Source of the DNA: Bacillus infantis NRRL B-14911
Lineage (GTDB): Bacteria > Bacillota > Bacilli > Bacillales > Cytobacillaceae
NCBI RefSeq assembly: GCF_000473245.1
Contig: NC_022524.1
Location: 3,186,501-3,250,500, forward strand
DNA: 64,000 nucleotides
Direction of reading: 5' to 3'
Program-made: the position numbers and the translations under genes
Shown here: positions 23,906 through 33,113 of the stretch, piece after piece
How the letters are laid out: every line of letters begins with the position of its first letter
How positions within the stretch are numbered: position 1 is the stretch's first letter
Notes under the pieces: model-generated
What the model was told of the DNA's origin: nothing
Database searches by the model: none
What the model saw: the letters and a program-made list of their open reading frames with translations, nothing else

Positions 23906-25057
23906 GTGAAAAAAATGCTGGCCATTCTTCTGGCACTCTGCATGATCATCTGGATATGCGCCATAGCTGATGCTTTTTTGGGACTGCGGAGGCTTGACCA
24001 GCTTGAAGAGGAAGAAGAGCTGGCTTCCGGCCCCCTTCTGTCAATTGTCACAGCAGCACGAAATGAAGCAGCCGTGATCGAAGAGAGCATCCGCACTCAG
24101 CTTTCACAAAATTACACACACCTCGAATGGATCCTTGTGAATGACCGGTCAGAGGATGGCACGGGGGAGATCATGGAAAGGCTGGCCCAGGAAGATGCAA
24201 GAATCAGGGTTCTTCATATCCATGACCTGCCTGATGGCTGGCTCGGGAAAAACCATGCCCTGTGCAGAGGAGCAGGAATGGCAAAGGGAGATATAATCCT
24301 CTTTACTGATGCCGACGTAATGTTCCGGAAAGATGCCATCGGCAGGGCACTTTCTTATTTCAGGCGCCAGGGCCTCGATCATCTTACAGCTGCCCCGGCT
24401 TTGAAAGCACACAGCTTCTGGCTCAAAGCGTTCATCGGCTTTTTCCTTTTCGGTTTTTCCTATTATAAACGCCCCTGGCAGGCCAACCGGCCACAATCAA
24501 AAACGGGGATCGGGATCGGCGCATTCAACCTTATTTCCAAAAAAGCTTACGAAGATGCCGGCACACATGAATCCATCCGGATGAGGCCGGATGATGACCT
24601 GATGCTCGGTATGCTGATGAAGAGGCTCGGGTACAGGCAGAAAATCGCTGCAGCGCTGGAGCTGCTTGAAGTCGAATGGTATACAAGCCTGGGAGAAGCA
24701 TTCAGGGGCCTTGAGAAAAATACATTCGCCGGCCTCCATTACCGAATCAGCATGGTGCTTTTGGCCATTGCCGGCACTTTCATTTCCCAGGTGGTTCCCT
24801 TCTTTGCCGTTTTTTCGCCGGATCGGCTTGTCATGGGGCTAAGTGCGGCAAACATCATTCTGCTGGGGGGCCTTTATACGATGATTTCAAACCGCATGAC
24901 CCCCTTTTCCTCCGCCCTTTTTCTCGTTTTTCCGTTAACGGCGCTTCTTTTCATCTACAGCATCATGCGCGCAAGTTTCTTGACGTTTAAGAGGGGAGGC
25001 ATCGTCTGGCGGGGTACAAAATACAGCCTGAAGGAGCTGCGCCGAAAAAATAAATAA
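23906..25057 (+). CDS. Membrane glycosyltransferase, family 2
   Basis: A 383-residue GT-A glycosyltransferase. A hydrophobic N-terminal helix (about 4-22) is followed by the nucleotide-sugar domain (SIVTAARNEA, VNDRSEDGT, and the metal-binding DAD in FTDADVMF), then RPDDDLMLGMLMKRLGY with the acceptor-site acidic residues, and three hydrophobic helices at the C-terminus. Sugar donor and lipid or polymer acceptor are unknown. GTG 23906 and ATG 23915 are both possible starts; GGGAGG lies 2 nt before the first and about 12 before the second. It follows proI by 46 nt and may be co-transcribed. I do not see a B. subtilis equivalent at this place. Confidence 0.8.
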   Translation: MKKMLAILLALCMIIWICAIADAFLGLRRLDQLEEEEELASGPLLSIVTAARNEAAVIEESIRTQLSQNYTHLEWILVNDRSEDGTGEIMERLAQEDARIRVLHIHDLPDGWLGKNHALCRGAGMAKGDIILFTDADVMFRKDAIGRALSYFRRQGLDHLTAAPALKAHSFWLKAFIGFFLFGFSYYKRPWQANRPQSKTGIGIGAFNLISKKAYEDAGTHESIRMRPDDDLMLGMLMKRLGYRQKIAAALELLEVEWYTSLGEAFRGLEKNTFAGLHYRISMVLLAIAGTFISQVVPFFAVFSPDRLVMGLSAANIILLGGLYTMISNRMTPFSSALFLVFPLTALLFIYSIMRASFLTFKRGGIVWRGTKYSLKELRRKNK

Positions 25058-25077
25058 GCGCGAGCGCTTTCTTTTTC
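25056..25077 (+). terminator. Short terminator after the glycosyltransferase gene
   Basis: AAGCG (25056-25060) pairs with CGCTT (25065-25069), followed by TCTTTTT. Confidence 0.45.
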
Positions 25078-25093
25078 CTTCCCTTCTGCCCCC

Positions 25094-25102
25094 TGCTATA
25101 CT
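25094..25102 (+). promoter_or_regulatory. Extended -10 promoter of namA
   Basis: TGCTATACT, with no good -35; about 40 nt before the namA start. Confidence 0.45.
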
Positions 25103-25140
25103 AAAAGTGTTTAGCTGCACGAAATAAGAAGGAGGCAATT

Positions 25141-26157
25141 ATGGACACAAAGTTATTTTCTTCATACACAGTGAAAGACGTCACACTAAAAAACCGCATC
25201 GTCATGGCGCCGATGTGCATGTATTCCAGCCATAATGAAGATGGAAAAGTAGAAAACTGGCATTTGACCCATTATACAAGCAGAGCTGTTGGACAGGTTG
25301 GCCTGATCATTGTGGAAGCGACCGCTGTAACTGCGCAGGGCCGCATTTCACCACAGGATCTGGGGATCTGGAGCGATGATCATATCGAGGGGCTGCAGCA
25401 GCTGACAGGCATGATGAAGGAGCATGGCACCCGTGCCGGCATCCAGCTTGCGCATGCAGGCAGAAAAGCGGTTATTGAGGGCGAAATCATTGCTCCATCT
25501 GCCGTGGCTTTCAATGAAAAAATGAAAAAGCCTAAAGAGATGACAAAAGAAGAGATTAAAGAAACGATCGAAGCCTTTAAGGAAGGCGCTGTCCGTGCTA
25601 AAAAAGCAGGCTTCGAGGTTATAGAAATCCATGCTGCCCACGGCTATCTGATCAATGAGTTTCTATCCCCGCTTTCCAATCTGCGGGAGGATGAATACGG
25701 CGGGATCGCAGAAAACCGCTACCGCTTCCTGAGGGAAGTCATCGACAGCATCCAGTCTGTTTGGGACGGACCTCTCTTTGTAAGGGTATCAGCGAGCGAT
25801 TATAACGAAAACGGACTTGATGTTGAGGATTATGTCACGTTCGGGCGCTGGATGAAAGAGCAGGGCATCGACCTGATCGATGTAAGCTCCGGAGCACTGG
25901 TGCCGGCCCGCATTCACGCTTATCCAGGCTACCAGGTCAAATTCGCTGAAACCATCAAGAATGAGGCAGACATCCCGACAGGCGCCGTCGGCCTGATTAC
26001 ATCCGGACTGCAGGCTGAAGAGATCCTGCAAAACGACAGAGCAGACCTTATCTTCATCGCACGTGAGCTGCTCCGCGATCCATACTTCCCAAAAACCGCA
26101 GCCAAACAGCTCGGCACCGAAATCGAACCCCCGAAACAATATGATAGAGGGTGGTAA
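25141..26157 (+). CDS. namA: NADPH dehydrogenase NamA (old yellow enzyme, YqjM)
   Basis: FMN-dependent ene-reductase of 338 residues, the same length as B. subtilis YqjM, which reduces activated C=C bonds and is linked to oxidative or electrophile stress. Cys26 and Tyr28 (MCMYSS), which tune the flavin in the YqjM class, are present, as are the His-x-x-His pair in EIHAAHGYL (about 164-167) and Arg in the [13 protein letters not shown]-terminal region. AGGAGG lies 5-6 nt before ATG 25141. The stop codon TAA at 26155-26157 is at the same time the first three bases of dispersed repeat copy B1. Confidence 0.95.
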   Translation: MDTKLFSSYTVKDVTLKNRIVMAPMCMYSSHNEDGKVENWHLTHYTSRAVGQVGLIIVEATAVTAQGRISPQDLGIWSDDHIEGLQQLTGMMKEHGTRAGIQLAHAGRKAVIEGEIIAPSAVAFNEKMKKPKEMTKEEIKETIEAFKEGAVRAKKAGFEVIEIHAAHGYLINEFLSPLSNLREDEYGGIAENRYRFLREVIDSIQSVWDGPLFVRVSASDYNENGLDVEDYVTFGRWMKEQGIDLIDVSSGALVPARIHAYPGYQVKFAETIKNEADIPTGAVGLITSGLQAEEILQNDRADLIFIARELLRDPYFPKTAAKQLGTEIEPPKQYDRGW

Positions 26158-26499
26158 GAAAAGCGGAGGGCGCTTGCCCAGCCCCGACTAGCATAAGACG
26201 AGCAGGGCGGAAGGTTGTTCTTTAACCTTCTGGCCTGATTGGCTTATGACTCGAGGGGCTAGCGCCCGGAGCTGGACACTAAGAAAAGCGGAGGCGACTG
26301 TTCAACTAAGGAACGCAGACTAAAAACGCCACGTCCTGTGGCAACGTCTGCATGACCCACATCCTGTGGGCCTCAAGCATAAGACGCTTTGGAATTGAAG
26401 GTGTTCTTTACCTTCGGTTCCAAAGTGGCTTATGACTCGAGGCTCTAGCCGATGGAGCGGGACAATAAGAAAAGCGGAGGGCGCTTGCCCTCCTCGAGA
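26155..26499 (+). repeat. Dispersed hairpin repeats, copies B1 and B2 plus end stub
   Basis: Head-to-tail array after namA. The 15-bp end TAAGAAAAGCGGAGG occurs at 26155, 26280 and 26466. B1 (26155-26279) is one long hairpin: GGGCGCT...AGCCCC...CATAAG ... loop GTTCTTT (26217-26223) ... CTTATG...GGGGCT...AGCGCCC. B2 (26280-26465) adds two small hairpins first (GCCAC-GTCCT-GTGGC within GCAGAC/GTCTGC, and CCCAC-ATCCT-GTGGG) and then CTTTGGAA...GTTCTTT (26403-26409)...TTCCAAAG. The stub ends in the perfect hairpin GGAGGGC-GCTT-GCCCTCC. Confidence 0.9.
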
Positions 26500-26502
26500 T
26501 AC

Positions 26503-26542
26503 AAAAAGAGCGTGCAGCCACATAAGGCTGCACGCTCTTCTT
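26503..26542 (-). terminator. Terminator of the rnz-phosphatase operon
   Basis: AAGAGCGTGCAGCC (26506-26519) pairs with GGCTGCACGCTCTT (26526-26539); the minus-strand tail is TTTTTG, and the plus side is also T-rich. Confidence 0.8.
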
Positions 26543-27088
26543 TCATTCTTCCTTCCAAATCCGCTCCAGAACATGTCCCTCACCACTGATGGCAATCCTG
26601 AAAACATCAGGATTGGACATTTTCATCAGCACATCAAAGCCGCTCTGTTCGTCGAAATATCTGAGCAGGAGCGTGCTCAGATTTCCATGGCTGGCAAGCA
26701 AGATATGCTCCTCCGGGCGCTGGAGGGCTTCTTTCAAGACGGATGCAGCCCTTGCCATCCCCTCTTCCTGGGTTTCTCCGTCTTCAAAGCGCAGTCCGAA
26801 ATCATCAAAGCTCTGCATAAGCTTAGTCTGCCAGTCATCAAAATAGAGAGAACTCAAAATCCTTTCCCCTAGCCGCGGGTCAGCAGAAACATCAAGCCCT
26901 TTAGACTCAGCAAGAGGCCTGACCGTCTCCAGGGCCCTGATGAAAGGGCTGGAATAGATAAAATCAACAGGCTTATCCTCAAAAAAACCGGCAAGCTTCA
27001 CCGCCTGCTTTCTTCCCTCTCCAGTCAGCCGGGATTCAAACGGCTGGCCTTCGGCTTTGGCATGGCGAACGATATATAGTGTCTTCAA
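26543..27088 (-). CDS. Histidine phosphatase family protein
   Basis: A 181-residue phosphatase of the phosphoglycerate-mutase-like superfamily. The catalytic RHA motif is at Arg8-His9 (IVRHAKAEG), the second conserved Arg/Glu region is SSPFIRALETV, and the second catalytic His is in LLASHGNLSTL (about 134). Small members include SixA-like phosphohistidine phosphatases and broad sugar-phosphate phosphatases, and I cannot tell which applies. It follows rnz by 12 nt on the same strand and ends at a terminator. Confidence 0.85.
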   Translation of the reverse strand: MKTLYIVRHAKAEGQPFESRLTGEGRKQAVKLAGFFEDKPVDFIYSSPFIRALETVRPLAESKGLDVSADPRLGERILSSLYFDDWQTKLMQSFDDFGLRFEDGETQEEGMARAASVLKEALQRPEEHILLASHGNLSTLLLRYFDEQSGFDVLMKMSNPDVFRIAISGEGHVLERIWKEE

Positions 27089-27100
27089 GCTTTCGCCCCC

Positions 27101-28027
27101 TTACTTATTCACCGGGATATGGAATTCCTTAAAATCCTCTGCTATATCGGCATCTGGAAACACTGTGCGCGCTTCATCGGTGAGCATTGCCCAGTCTGCT
27201 CTTTCGTAGCGTGCACTGATATGTGTGAGGCATAATTTCTTTGCGTTAGCCTGTTTGGCTATTTCCGCAGCCTGAACGGTTGTAGAATGGTAATAGTCGC
27301 GTGCCATGGTTTCTTCGCCCGCCTGGAAGGTCGCTTCATGGACAAGCAGATCAGCATCTCTGGCAAGTTCTAGGGCGGTTGCGCACATCCTTGTATCACC
27401 AAGGATCGTGATGACCCTCCCTTTAATATCCGGACCGAGAAAATCTGCCGGATTCAAAACAGTGCCGTCCGCCAGCACAGCAGGAATCCCATTTTTGATA
27501 TCCCTGTAAATCGGACCCGGCATGACTCCCGCTTCCTTCAGCTTATCAGCCTGGAGAGTGCCCGGTTTGTCTTTTTCCATGATCCTGTAGCCAAGAGAAG
27601 GGATTCCATGGTCAAGAAGCTTTGCCTCCACTTTAAAATCTTCATCTTCGAAAATAACGCCCTCTATTGCCTCAATGATCTTCAGCGGATATTTTAAGCA
27701 GGTCCCGCTCACCGAAAGGCTGATTTCAATATAATCCTTCAGCCCCTTTGGCCCATAAACCTCCACCTCTGTCTCGCCTCCCTGGAAGGAGCGGCTTGAG
27801 AGAAGTCCGGGAAGCCCGTATATGTGGTCGCCATGCATATGGGTTATAAAAATCTTTTCGATCCTCCTGGGCTTCAGTGATGTATGCAGGATTTGATGCT
27901 GGGTAGCCTCGCCGCAGTCAAACAGCCAGACTGTGCCCCGCTCTTCCAGAAGCTTCAATGCCATTGAGGTAACATTTCTAAGCTTTGCCGGTATTCCTGC
28001 CCCCGTTCCTAAAAATAATAAATCCAC
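27101..28027 (-). CDS. rnz: Ribonuclease Z
   Basis: Endonuclease that removes the 3' trailer of tRNA precursors lacking encoded CCA. The 308-residue MBL-fold protein has the zinc motif His63-x-His65-x-Asp67-His68 (THMHGDH), His in [12 protein letters not shown] (about 140), Asp in LGDTR and His in LTHISARY (about 270); the flexible arm of long RNase Z lies between ([19 protein letters not shown]). Position between zwf and the phosphatase matches rnz (yqjK) of B. subtilis. Confidence 0.95.
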   Translation of the reverse strand: MDLLFLGTGAGIPAKLRNVTSMALKLLEERGTVWLFDCGEATQHQILHTSLKPRRIEKIFITHMHGDHIYGLPGLLSSRSFQGGETEVEVYGPKGLKDYIEISLSVSGTCLKYPLKIIEAIEGVIFEDEDFKVEAKLLDHGIPSLGYRIMEKDKPGTLQADKLKEAGVMPGPIYRDIKNGIPAVLADGTVLNPADFLGPDIKGRVITILGDTRMCATALELARDADLLVHEATFQAGEETMARDYYHSTTVQAAEIAKQANAKKLCLTHISARYERADWAMLTDEARTVFPDADIAEDFKEFHIPVNK

Positions 28028-28455
28028 CCATGCCCCCCCCTTTACCTGGTAAATATGTTCACTTGCCGTTAAATCGAGTTTTTATAATCAACACTATATC
28101 ATAAATGCCGGCAGAAAGGTCCTCCCCGACTTCATCCCCATAAAAAACGGATAGTTTCCCGCCCTATTGCGGAAACTAATCAGGCAGCAGCCAAAGGCAG
28201 CGCTTTCGCAGGAGAAAGGCGCATATTATTTGCGATTTCATTGGATAAGCTATAAAATTTTATACTTGTATGGGTGTTCTTTTAATGGAAGACTTTTTAT
28301 AGCCTTTGTTTGTGTCAGGGGCTTCATCCGGGTTGGACCCGATCCAGTGAGCGTGCCGGCATAAAAAGAGCTTTTTTAAAGATAAATCCCGCTGCAGGCC
28401 TACAGCATAAGAACTTACATATATTGAAATTTTGTTGAAGAGAGGTTTATGTACC
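28028..28455. other. Divergent intergenic region between rnz and zwf
   Basis: 428 bp without a supported gene. It holds an inverted repeat TAGTTTCC (28152-28159)...GGAAACTA (28171-28178), an AT-rich segment with TTGCGA and TATAAA at 15-nt spacing (28231-28257), and a GC-rich piece (28320-28362) with GGGT-TGG-ACCC. The zwf ribosome site is at its right end. It may carry a structured zwf leader, but I could not identify one. Confidence 0.4.
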
Positions 28456-29958
28456 GTGAAACAGAACGAAAAACCAACAGGATTAATCATGATTTTCGGA
28501 GCTACCGGCGACCTTGCCAATCGTAAACTGTTCCCTTCCCTCTACAGGCTTTTTGAAAAGGGAAATCTTTCAGAGCGTTTTGCTGTCGTCGGAGTTGCAA
28601 GAAGACCGCTTTCCAACGAGGAATTTCAGGAAAATGTAAAAAATTCCGTTCAGTCTGCGATAAAGGACAGCACCAGGCTGGATGAGTTTGCATCCCATTT
28701 TTACTATCACTCACATGATGTGACAGATTCAAGCTCATATCTAGCTTTAAAGTCAATGGCTGAAGATCTTGATAATACCTATGGCCTCGAAGGCAACCGT
28801 ATTTTCTATCTGGCCATGGCACCGGAATTCTTCGGCACCATTGCGGTTCATTTGAAGCAGGATGGCCTGACCGAAACCAATGGATTCAAGCGCCTTGTCA
28901 TAGAAAAGCCGTTCGGCCATGACCTCGAGTCTGCAAAAGAACTGAACAGCCAGATCAGGCATGCTTTTTCCGAAGATGAAATTTACCGTATTGATCACTA
29001 CCTTGGTAAACAAATGGTCCAGAATATTGAGGTAATCCGTTTTGCCAATGCACTGTTTGAGCCGCTCTGGAACAACCGCCATATTTCCAATATCCAGGTG
29101 ACATCAAGCGAGGTCCTTGGGGTAGAAGAACGCGGCCGCTATTACGAAAAGAGCGGGGCCTTAAGAGATATGGTTCAGAATCATATGCTGCAAATGGTGG
29201 CACTGCTTGCGATGGAGCCGCCGATCCGTTTGACGACCGATGAGATCCGCTCAGAGAAAGTAAAGGTCCTCCGTGCGATGCGTCCGCTTGAGGGCGATAT
29301 GGTTCACGAACACTTTGTGCGGGGACAGTATGGCAAAGGCATGCTTGACGGCGAACAAGTGCCGGGATACCGTGAAGAACCAATGGTTGACAGCGAGTCC
29401 AATACCGAAACTTTTGTGGCCGGAAGATTGACTATCGACAACTTCCGCTGGGCCGGCGTCCCAATCTATATCAGGACAGGAAAGAGGATGGCCGTCAAGT
29501 CAACGAAGATCGTCATCCAATTCAAGGATATTCCGATGAACCTGTACTATGAAACAGGGCAGACAGTCAATCCGAATCTGCTGATCATCCACATCCAGCC
29601 TGATGAAGGGATCACGCTTCACCTTAATGCCAAAAAGTCAGGAAACCAGCTTGAAGCGAATCAAGTCAAGCTGAACTTCTCGAATAAAAGCGGCAGCGGC
29701 ATAAACACGCCGGAAGCCTATGAGAAGCTGCTGTATGACTGCATGAGAGGCGATGCCACAAACTTTACCCACTGGGACGAAGTGGCATTATCCTGGAGCT
29801 TCGTGGATAAAATTTCCGAAGTATGGGAAAACCATAAAGCGAAAAACTTCCCTAACTATGAAGCCGGGACAATGGGACCTGAAGAAGCAGATCAGCTGCT
29901 TGCAAAAGAAGGATTCTCCTGGTGGCCTGTGGCAGACTTAGACGTGGATAATTGCTAA
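28456..29958 (+). CDS. zwf: Glucose-6-phosphate 1-dehydrogenase
   Basis: First enzyme of the oxidative pentose phosphate pathway (glucose-6-phosphate to 6-phosphogluconolactone, NADP+). The 500-residue protein has the N-terminal Rossmann motif GATGDLA and the active-site peptide RIDHYLGK (about 178-185). Start GTG at 28456 gives VKQNEKPTGLIMIFGATGD, with GAGAGG 10 nt upstream; an in-frame TTG at 28432 precedes that ribosome site. It is convergent with gndA, the next pathway dehydrogenase, with two terminators between them. Confidence 0.95.
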   Translation: MKQNEKPTGLIMIFGATGDLANRKLFPSLYRLFEKGNLSERFAVVGVARRPLSNEEFQENVKNSVQSAIKDSTRLDEFASHFYYHSHDVTDSSSYLALKSMAEDLDNTYGLEGNRIFYLAMAPEFFGTIAVHLKQDGLTETNGFKRLVIEKPFGHDLESAKELNSQIRHAFSEDEIYRIDHYLGKQMVQNIEVIRFANALFEPLWNNRHISNIQVTSSEVLGVEERGRYYEKSGALRDMVQNHMLQMVALLAMEPPIRLTTDEIRSEKVKVLRAMRPLEGDMVHEHFVRGQYGKGMLDGEQVPGYREEPMVDSESNTETFVAGRLTIDNFRWAGVPIYIRTGKRMAVKSTKIVIQFKDIPMNLYYETGQTVNPNLLIIHIQPDEGITLHLNAKKSGNQLEANQVKLNFSNKSGSGINTPEAYEKLLYDCMRGDATNFTHWDEVALSWSFVDKISEVWENHKAKNFPNYEAGTMGPEEADQLLAKEGFSWWPVADLDVDNC

Positions 29959-29960
29959 TA

Positions 29961-29995
29961 CAAAAAATCCCTTCGGCTACCCGGAGGGATTTTTA
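29961..29995 (+). terminator. Terminator of zwf
   Basis: AAAAATCCCT (29963-29972) pairs with AGGGATTTTT (29985-29994). Confidence 0.85.
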
Positions 29996-29999
29996 TCAT

Positions 30000-30034
30000 T
30001 CAAAAAGCCGCCTCGATTGGCGGCTTTTTGAATG
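30000..30034 (-). terminator. Terminator of gndA
   Basis: TTCAAAAAGCCGCC (29999-30012) pairs with GGCGGCTTTTTGAA (30019-30032); read on the minus strand a T run is included in the 3' arm. It lies 7 nt after the gndA stop. Confidence 0.85.
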
Positions 30035-30040
30035 CATGTA

Positions 30041-31447
30041 TTAAATCCAGTTCGTATGGAACGTGCCTTCTTTGTCCGTACGCTGATACGTATGGGCCCC
30101 GAAATAATCGCGCTGTGCCTGAAGCAGATTGGCCGGGAGGGTTTCCGTCCGGTAGCTGTCATAATAAGAAAGCGCGGCTGAGAAGCATGGAACCGGTATT
30201 CCGTTCTGTACAGCAGAGCTGATGATTTCCCGCAGGGCTGCCTGGTAGCTTTCGGCGATTTCCTTGAAATATGGATCAAGCAGAAGATTTTTAAGACCCG
30301 GTTCCCTGTCATAAGCTTCTTTGATTTTCTGCAGGAACTGGGCGCGGATGATGCAGCCTCCGCGGAAAATCATGGCGATATCCCCGTATTTCAAATCCCA
30401 GCTGTATTCATCCGATGCAGCCCGCATCTGGGCAAACCCCTGTGCATAGGAACAGATTTTGCTCATATATAAAGCTTTGCGGACAGACTCAATGAATGCT
30501 TCCCTGTTTCCTTGAAAGCTCTTCGCTTCAGGTCCTTTCAAAAGCCTGCTCGCGTGGACGCGCTCCTCTTTCATGGCCGAAAGGAAGCGTGCAAAGACGG
30601 ACTCAGTGATAATCGGAAGCGGGACACCTAAATCAAGGGCACTTTGGCTTGTCCATTTCCCTGTACCCTTTTGGCCGGCTGTATCGAGGATCACATCCAC
30701 GAGCGGCTTGCCTGTTTCCTCATCCTTTTTAGTAAAAATATCTGCTGTGATTTCAATCAGATAGCTGTCGAGTTCGCCCTTATTCCAGTCTGCAAAGACG
30801 GTGTGCAGCTCTTCTGCCGACAAGCCGAGTACATTTTTAAGAAGGAAATAAGATTCGGAGATCAGCTGCATGTCTCCATATTCGATCCCATTATGGACCA
30901 TTTTGACATAATGTCCTGCCCCATCCGGACCTATGTACGTTGTACAAGGCTCGCCATTCACTTTTGCAGAAATATCCTTAAAGATTGGTGCGACAAGGTC
31001 ATAGGCTTCCTTTTGCCCGCCAGGCATGATGGACGGCCCTTTCAGTGCGCCCTCTTCTCCCCCGGACACCCCGGTTCCGATAAAATGGATGCCAAGCTCG
31101 CTCAGCTCTTTATTCCTCCGCTGTGTATCAGCGAAAAAAGTATTTCCGCCATCTATCAGGATATCACCCTTTTCAAGATGAGGCTTAAGCTGCTCAATCG
31201 TTGCGTCCGTTGGGCCGCCCGCTTTGACCATCAGCATAATTTTCCGCGGCTTTTCAAGGGAATTGACAAACTCTTCAATCGAGTAAGTTCCGGTAATATT
31301 CTTCCCTTCGGATTCTTTAAGCATTTCTTCCGTTTTTTCAGAAGATCTATTGTAGACAGAAACAGCATACCCCCTGCTTTCAATGTTCCAGGCAAGGTTT
31401 TTTCCCATAACGGCAAGGCCGATAACTCCTATTTCCTGTTTAGTCAT
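30041..31447 (-). CDS. gndA: 6-Phosphogluconate dehydrogenase, decarboxylating (NADP+)
   Basis: Converts 6-phosphogluconate to ribulose-5-phosphate, CO2 and NADPH. The 468-residue protein has the NADP motif [10 protein letters not shown] at the N-terminus, the signature [20 protein letters not shown] (active-site Lys/His/Asn about 183-190) and the conserved C-terminus FGAHTYQR. It is the GndA (YqjI) type. It lies tail-to-tail with zwf and downstream of the Pol IV gene, as in B. subtilis. Confidence 0.96.
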   Translation of the reverse strand: MTKQEIGVIGLAVMGKNLAWNIESRGYAVSVYNRSSEKTEEMLKESEGKNITGTYSIEEFVNSLEKPRKIMLMVKAGGPTDATIEQLKPHLEKGDILIDGGNTFFADTQRRNKELSELGIHFIGTGVSGGEEGALKGPSIMPGGQKEAYDLVAPIFKDISAKVNGEPCTTYIGPDGAGHYVKMVHNGIEYGDMQLISESYFLLKNVLGLSAEELHTVFADWNKGELDSYLIEITADIFTKKDEETGKPLVDVILDTAGQKGTGKWTSQSALDLGVPLPIITESVFARFLSAMKEERVHASRLLKGPEAKSFQGNREAFIESVRKALYMSKICSYAQGFAQMRAASDEYSWDLKYGDIAMIFRGGCIIRAQFLQKIKEAYDREPGLKNLLLDPYFKEIAESYQAALREIISSAVQNGIPVPCFSAALSYYDSYRTETLPANLLQAQRDYFGAHTYQRTDKEGTFHTNWI

Positions 31448-31540
31448 ATCATTCTCCCTTTCTGCTTCTGAAGCTGGTATCTACACCCGGCAAGCCACGC
31501 CATCGAAAGGCTGCTGCCAATAATAATGTCTCAAAACGGC

Positions 31541-31602
31541 AAAAGGAATGCAACTAATCAAACTTGGGCTTTCCCTTCTTAGTTTGACGTTCCATTCCTT
31601 TT
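31541..31602 (-). terminator. Long hairpin after the Pol IV gene
   Basis: AAAAGGAATG (31541-31550) pairs with CATTCCTTTT (31593-31602), with an inner TCAAACT/AGTTTGA pair. It is located between the dinB stop and the gndA start; the minus-strand tail TTTTGCCGTTTT could end transcription. Confidence 0.55.
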
Positions 31603-31609
31603 ATAAACA

Positions 31610-32908
31610 TTATTCATGATTTTTTTGAGCCGGATGCTGGATTTGGCGTTTTCCCGCACCGTGGAGGAAATCCTTATTGAAGCTGGTATCTGTCCCAATT
31701 ACAGGTTTGTCCGCCTCATCGCCCCCAGCTCCGGCAAGGTCGATGATTTTATCCCCGAATTTGGTCCGCAGATCGGCCAGGGTTTTGAAAAGCGGCTCTT
31801 TCCTGGCCTCTTTCTCATAAGAAAATAAATCAAGCTGGCGGACAGCCTGGTCCTGCTCCACGAGTTCCTGAGCCGTAACCCCGAGGAGGCGGACGGGATC
31901 TCCATTCCAGTGCCTAATGAACAGCTTCCGGCTGAAAGCAGCCAGATCTTCCTTTAAGCTGACAGGGTTATCCAGCTTCCTGCTCCTTGTAATTGTCTTT
32001 CTGTCTTTATAGCGGATGGTGATGCCCAGGGCTGACGCATATACCTTCTTTTTTTTCAGGCGGACAGCTACCTTTTCCGACAGCATATCAAGCACCTTAA
32101 AGAGCTCCTGCTGATTGGACACATCCCTTGGGAGCGTAGTAGAATTGCCCACACTCTTAAATTCAGCTGCAGACTCCGGGTCTACGGGCCTGCGGTCGAT
32201 CCCGTTCGCCCTCTCTTTCAGTCGCGGCCCGTTGATGCCAAGCAACCCTTTCAGCTGAAGATCATTAGCTTCGGCGAGGCTGCCAATCGTCTCAATCTGG
32301 AGGGTGCGAAGCTTCTCGGCTGTCTTTTTGCCGACTCCATGCATTACCTCCACAGGCATCGGCCAAAGGATATTTCCTATATCGCGTTTCCGCAGCACGG
32401 TGATGCCCATCGGTTTCTTCATATCTGAAGCCATTTTAGCAAGAAATTTATTGGGGGCCACCCCTATGCTGCAGGGCAGATCAAGCTGATCAAGTATCTG
32501 CTTCTGGATGCTCCCGGCAATTTCAAGCGGCGCTCCATACTCATAGCTATCTGTAATATCGACATACCCTTCATCGATGGAGACAGGCTCAACAAGCCCG
32601 GAATATTGGCCGAGTATATTGAACATTCCCATAGAGGCAGCGCGGTACCGTTCAAAATTCGGTGTCATTACGATCAGCTGCGGGCACAGCTTTTTGGCCT
32701 CCCATAAGGGCATTGTTGTCCTGACGCCGAACTTTCTTGCTTCATAGCTGCATGTGACGATTATTCCCCTTCGCTCTTCTGCATTTCCGGCAATCGCCAG
32801 CGGCTTCCCTTTCAGCTCAGGATTATAGGCCATTTCGACTGAAGCGTAGAAGCTGTTCATATCAACGTGCAAAATGACCCGCCCGTTCTTTGGATATAAT
32901 TCTCTCAT
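31610..32908 (-). CDS. dinB: DNA polymerase IV (DinB/YqjH)
   Basis: Y-family translesion polymerase of 432 residues. Catalytic residues are Asp16 (HVDMNSFYAS) and Asp112/Glu113 (SIDEGYVD); helix-hairpin-helix (GVGKKTAEKL) and little-finger domains follow, and QLDLF near 375 is the beta-clamp motif. The C-terminal tail of about 50 residues is variable. Unlike yqjW at 18687, no LexA box lies within 100 nt upstream, so expression is probably not SOS-controlled. It is upstream of gndA on the minus strand, as in B. subtilis (yqjH-yqjI). Confidence 0.93.
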   Translation of the reverse strand: MRELYPKNGRVILHVDMNSFYASVEMAYNPELKGKPLAIAGNAEERRGIIVTCSYEARKFGVRTTMPLWEAKKLCPQLIVMTPNFERYRAASMGMFNILGQYSGLVEPVSIDEGYVDITDSYEYGAPLEIAGSIQKQILDQLDLPCSIGVAPNKFLAKMASDMKKPMGITVLRKRDIGNILWPMPVEVMHGVGKKTAEKLRTLQIETIGSLAEANDLQLKGLLGINGPRLKERANGIDRRPVDPESAAEFKSVGNSTTLPRDVSNQQELFKVLDMLSEKVAVRLKKKKVYASALGITIRYKDRKTITRSRKLDNPVSLKEDLAAFSRKLFIRHWNGDPVRLLGVTAQELVEQDQAVRQLDLFSYEKEARKEPLFKTLADLRTKFGDKIIDLAGAGGDEADKPVIGTDTSFNKDFLHGAGKRQIQHPAQKNHE

Positions 32909-32974
32909 GCCTCTGCACTTCCCTGACTTAATGATAGCTATATTTTATCAAAATTCCGCATCCAAGGCTAAGAA

Positions 32975-33002
32975 AGCAAAAGAGCCTGCAGCAGCAGGCC
33001 CT
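32975..33002 (-). terminator. Hairpin between the CheW-like and dinB genes
   Basis: GAGCCTGC (32982-32989) pairs with GCAGGCCC (32994-33001); the minus strand continues TTTTGCTTTCTT. Confidence 0.65.
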
Positions 33003-33006
33003 TCTA

Positions 33007-33068
33007 AAATGCGCAAGCGCCCTGGCCATCCTTAAGGAACGAGGGGACATCAGGCGCAGCTGCTAGAC
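33007..33068 (+). repeat. Decayed fragment of the dispersed hairpin repeat (copy C)
   Basis: AAAATGCGCAAGCGCC...CTTAAGGAACG is like the left end of copy A (17399-17431); the loop module is missing and only GGCGCAGCTGCTAGACAG of the right end remains. Confidence 0.65.
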
Positions 33069-33113
33069 AGTAATCAAAGTCGCAAAAGATATATACTTAC
33101 TTTGATAAAAAAG

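Noticed and set aside
28167-28364. 65-codon frame upstream of zwf
   Set aside because: Starts with TTG inside an inverted repeat and lacks a ribosome site; not supported as a gene.
30644-31471. 275-codon open frame antisense to gndA
   Set aside because: Complementary-strand shadow of a conserved gene; the translation shows no family motif.
31610-33000. SOS control of the Pol IV gene
   Set aside because: No sequence resembling CGAAC-N4-GTTCG lies in the 100 nt upstream of its start.
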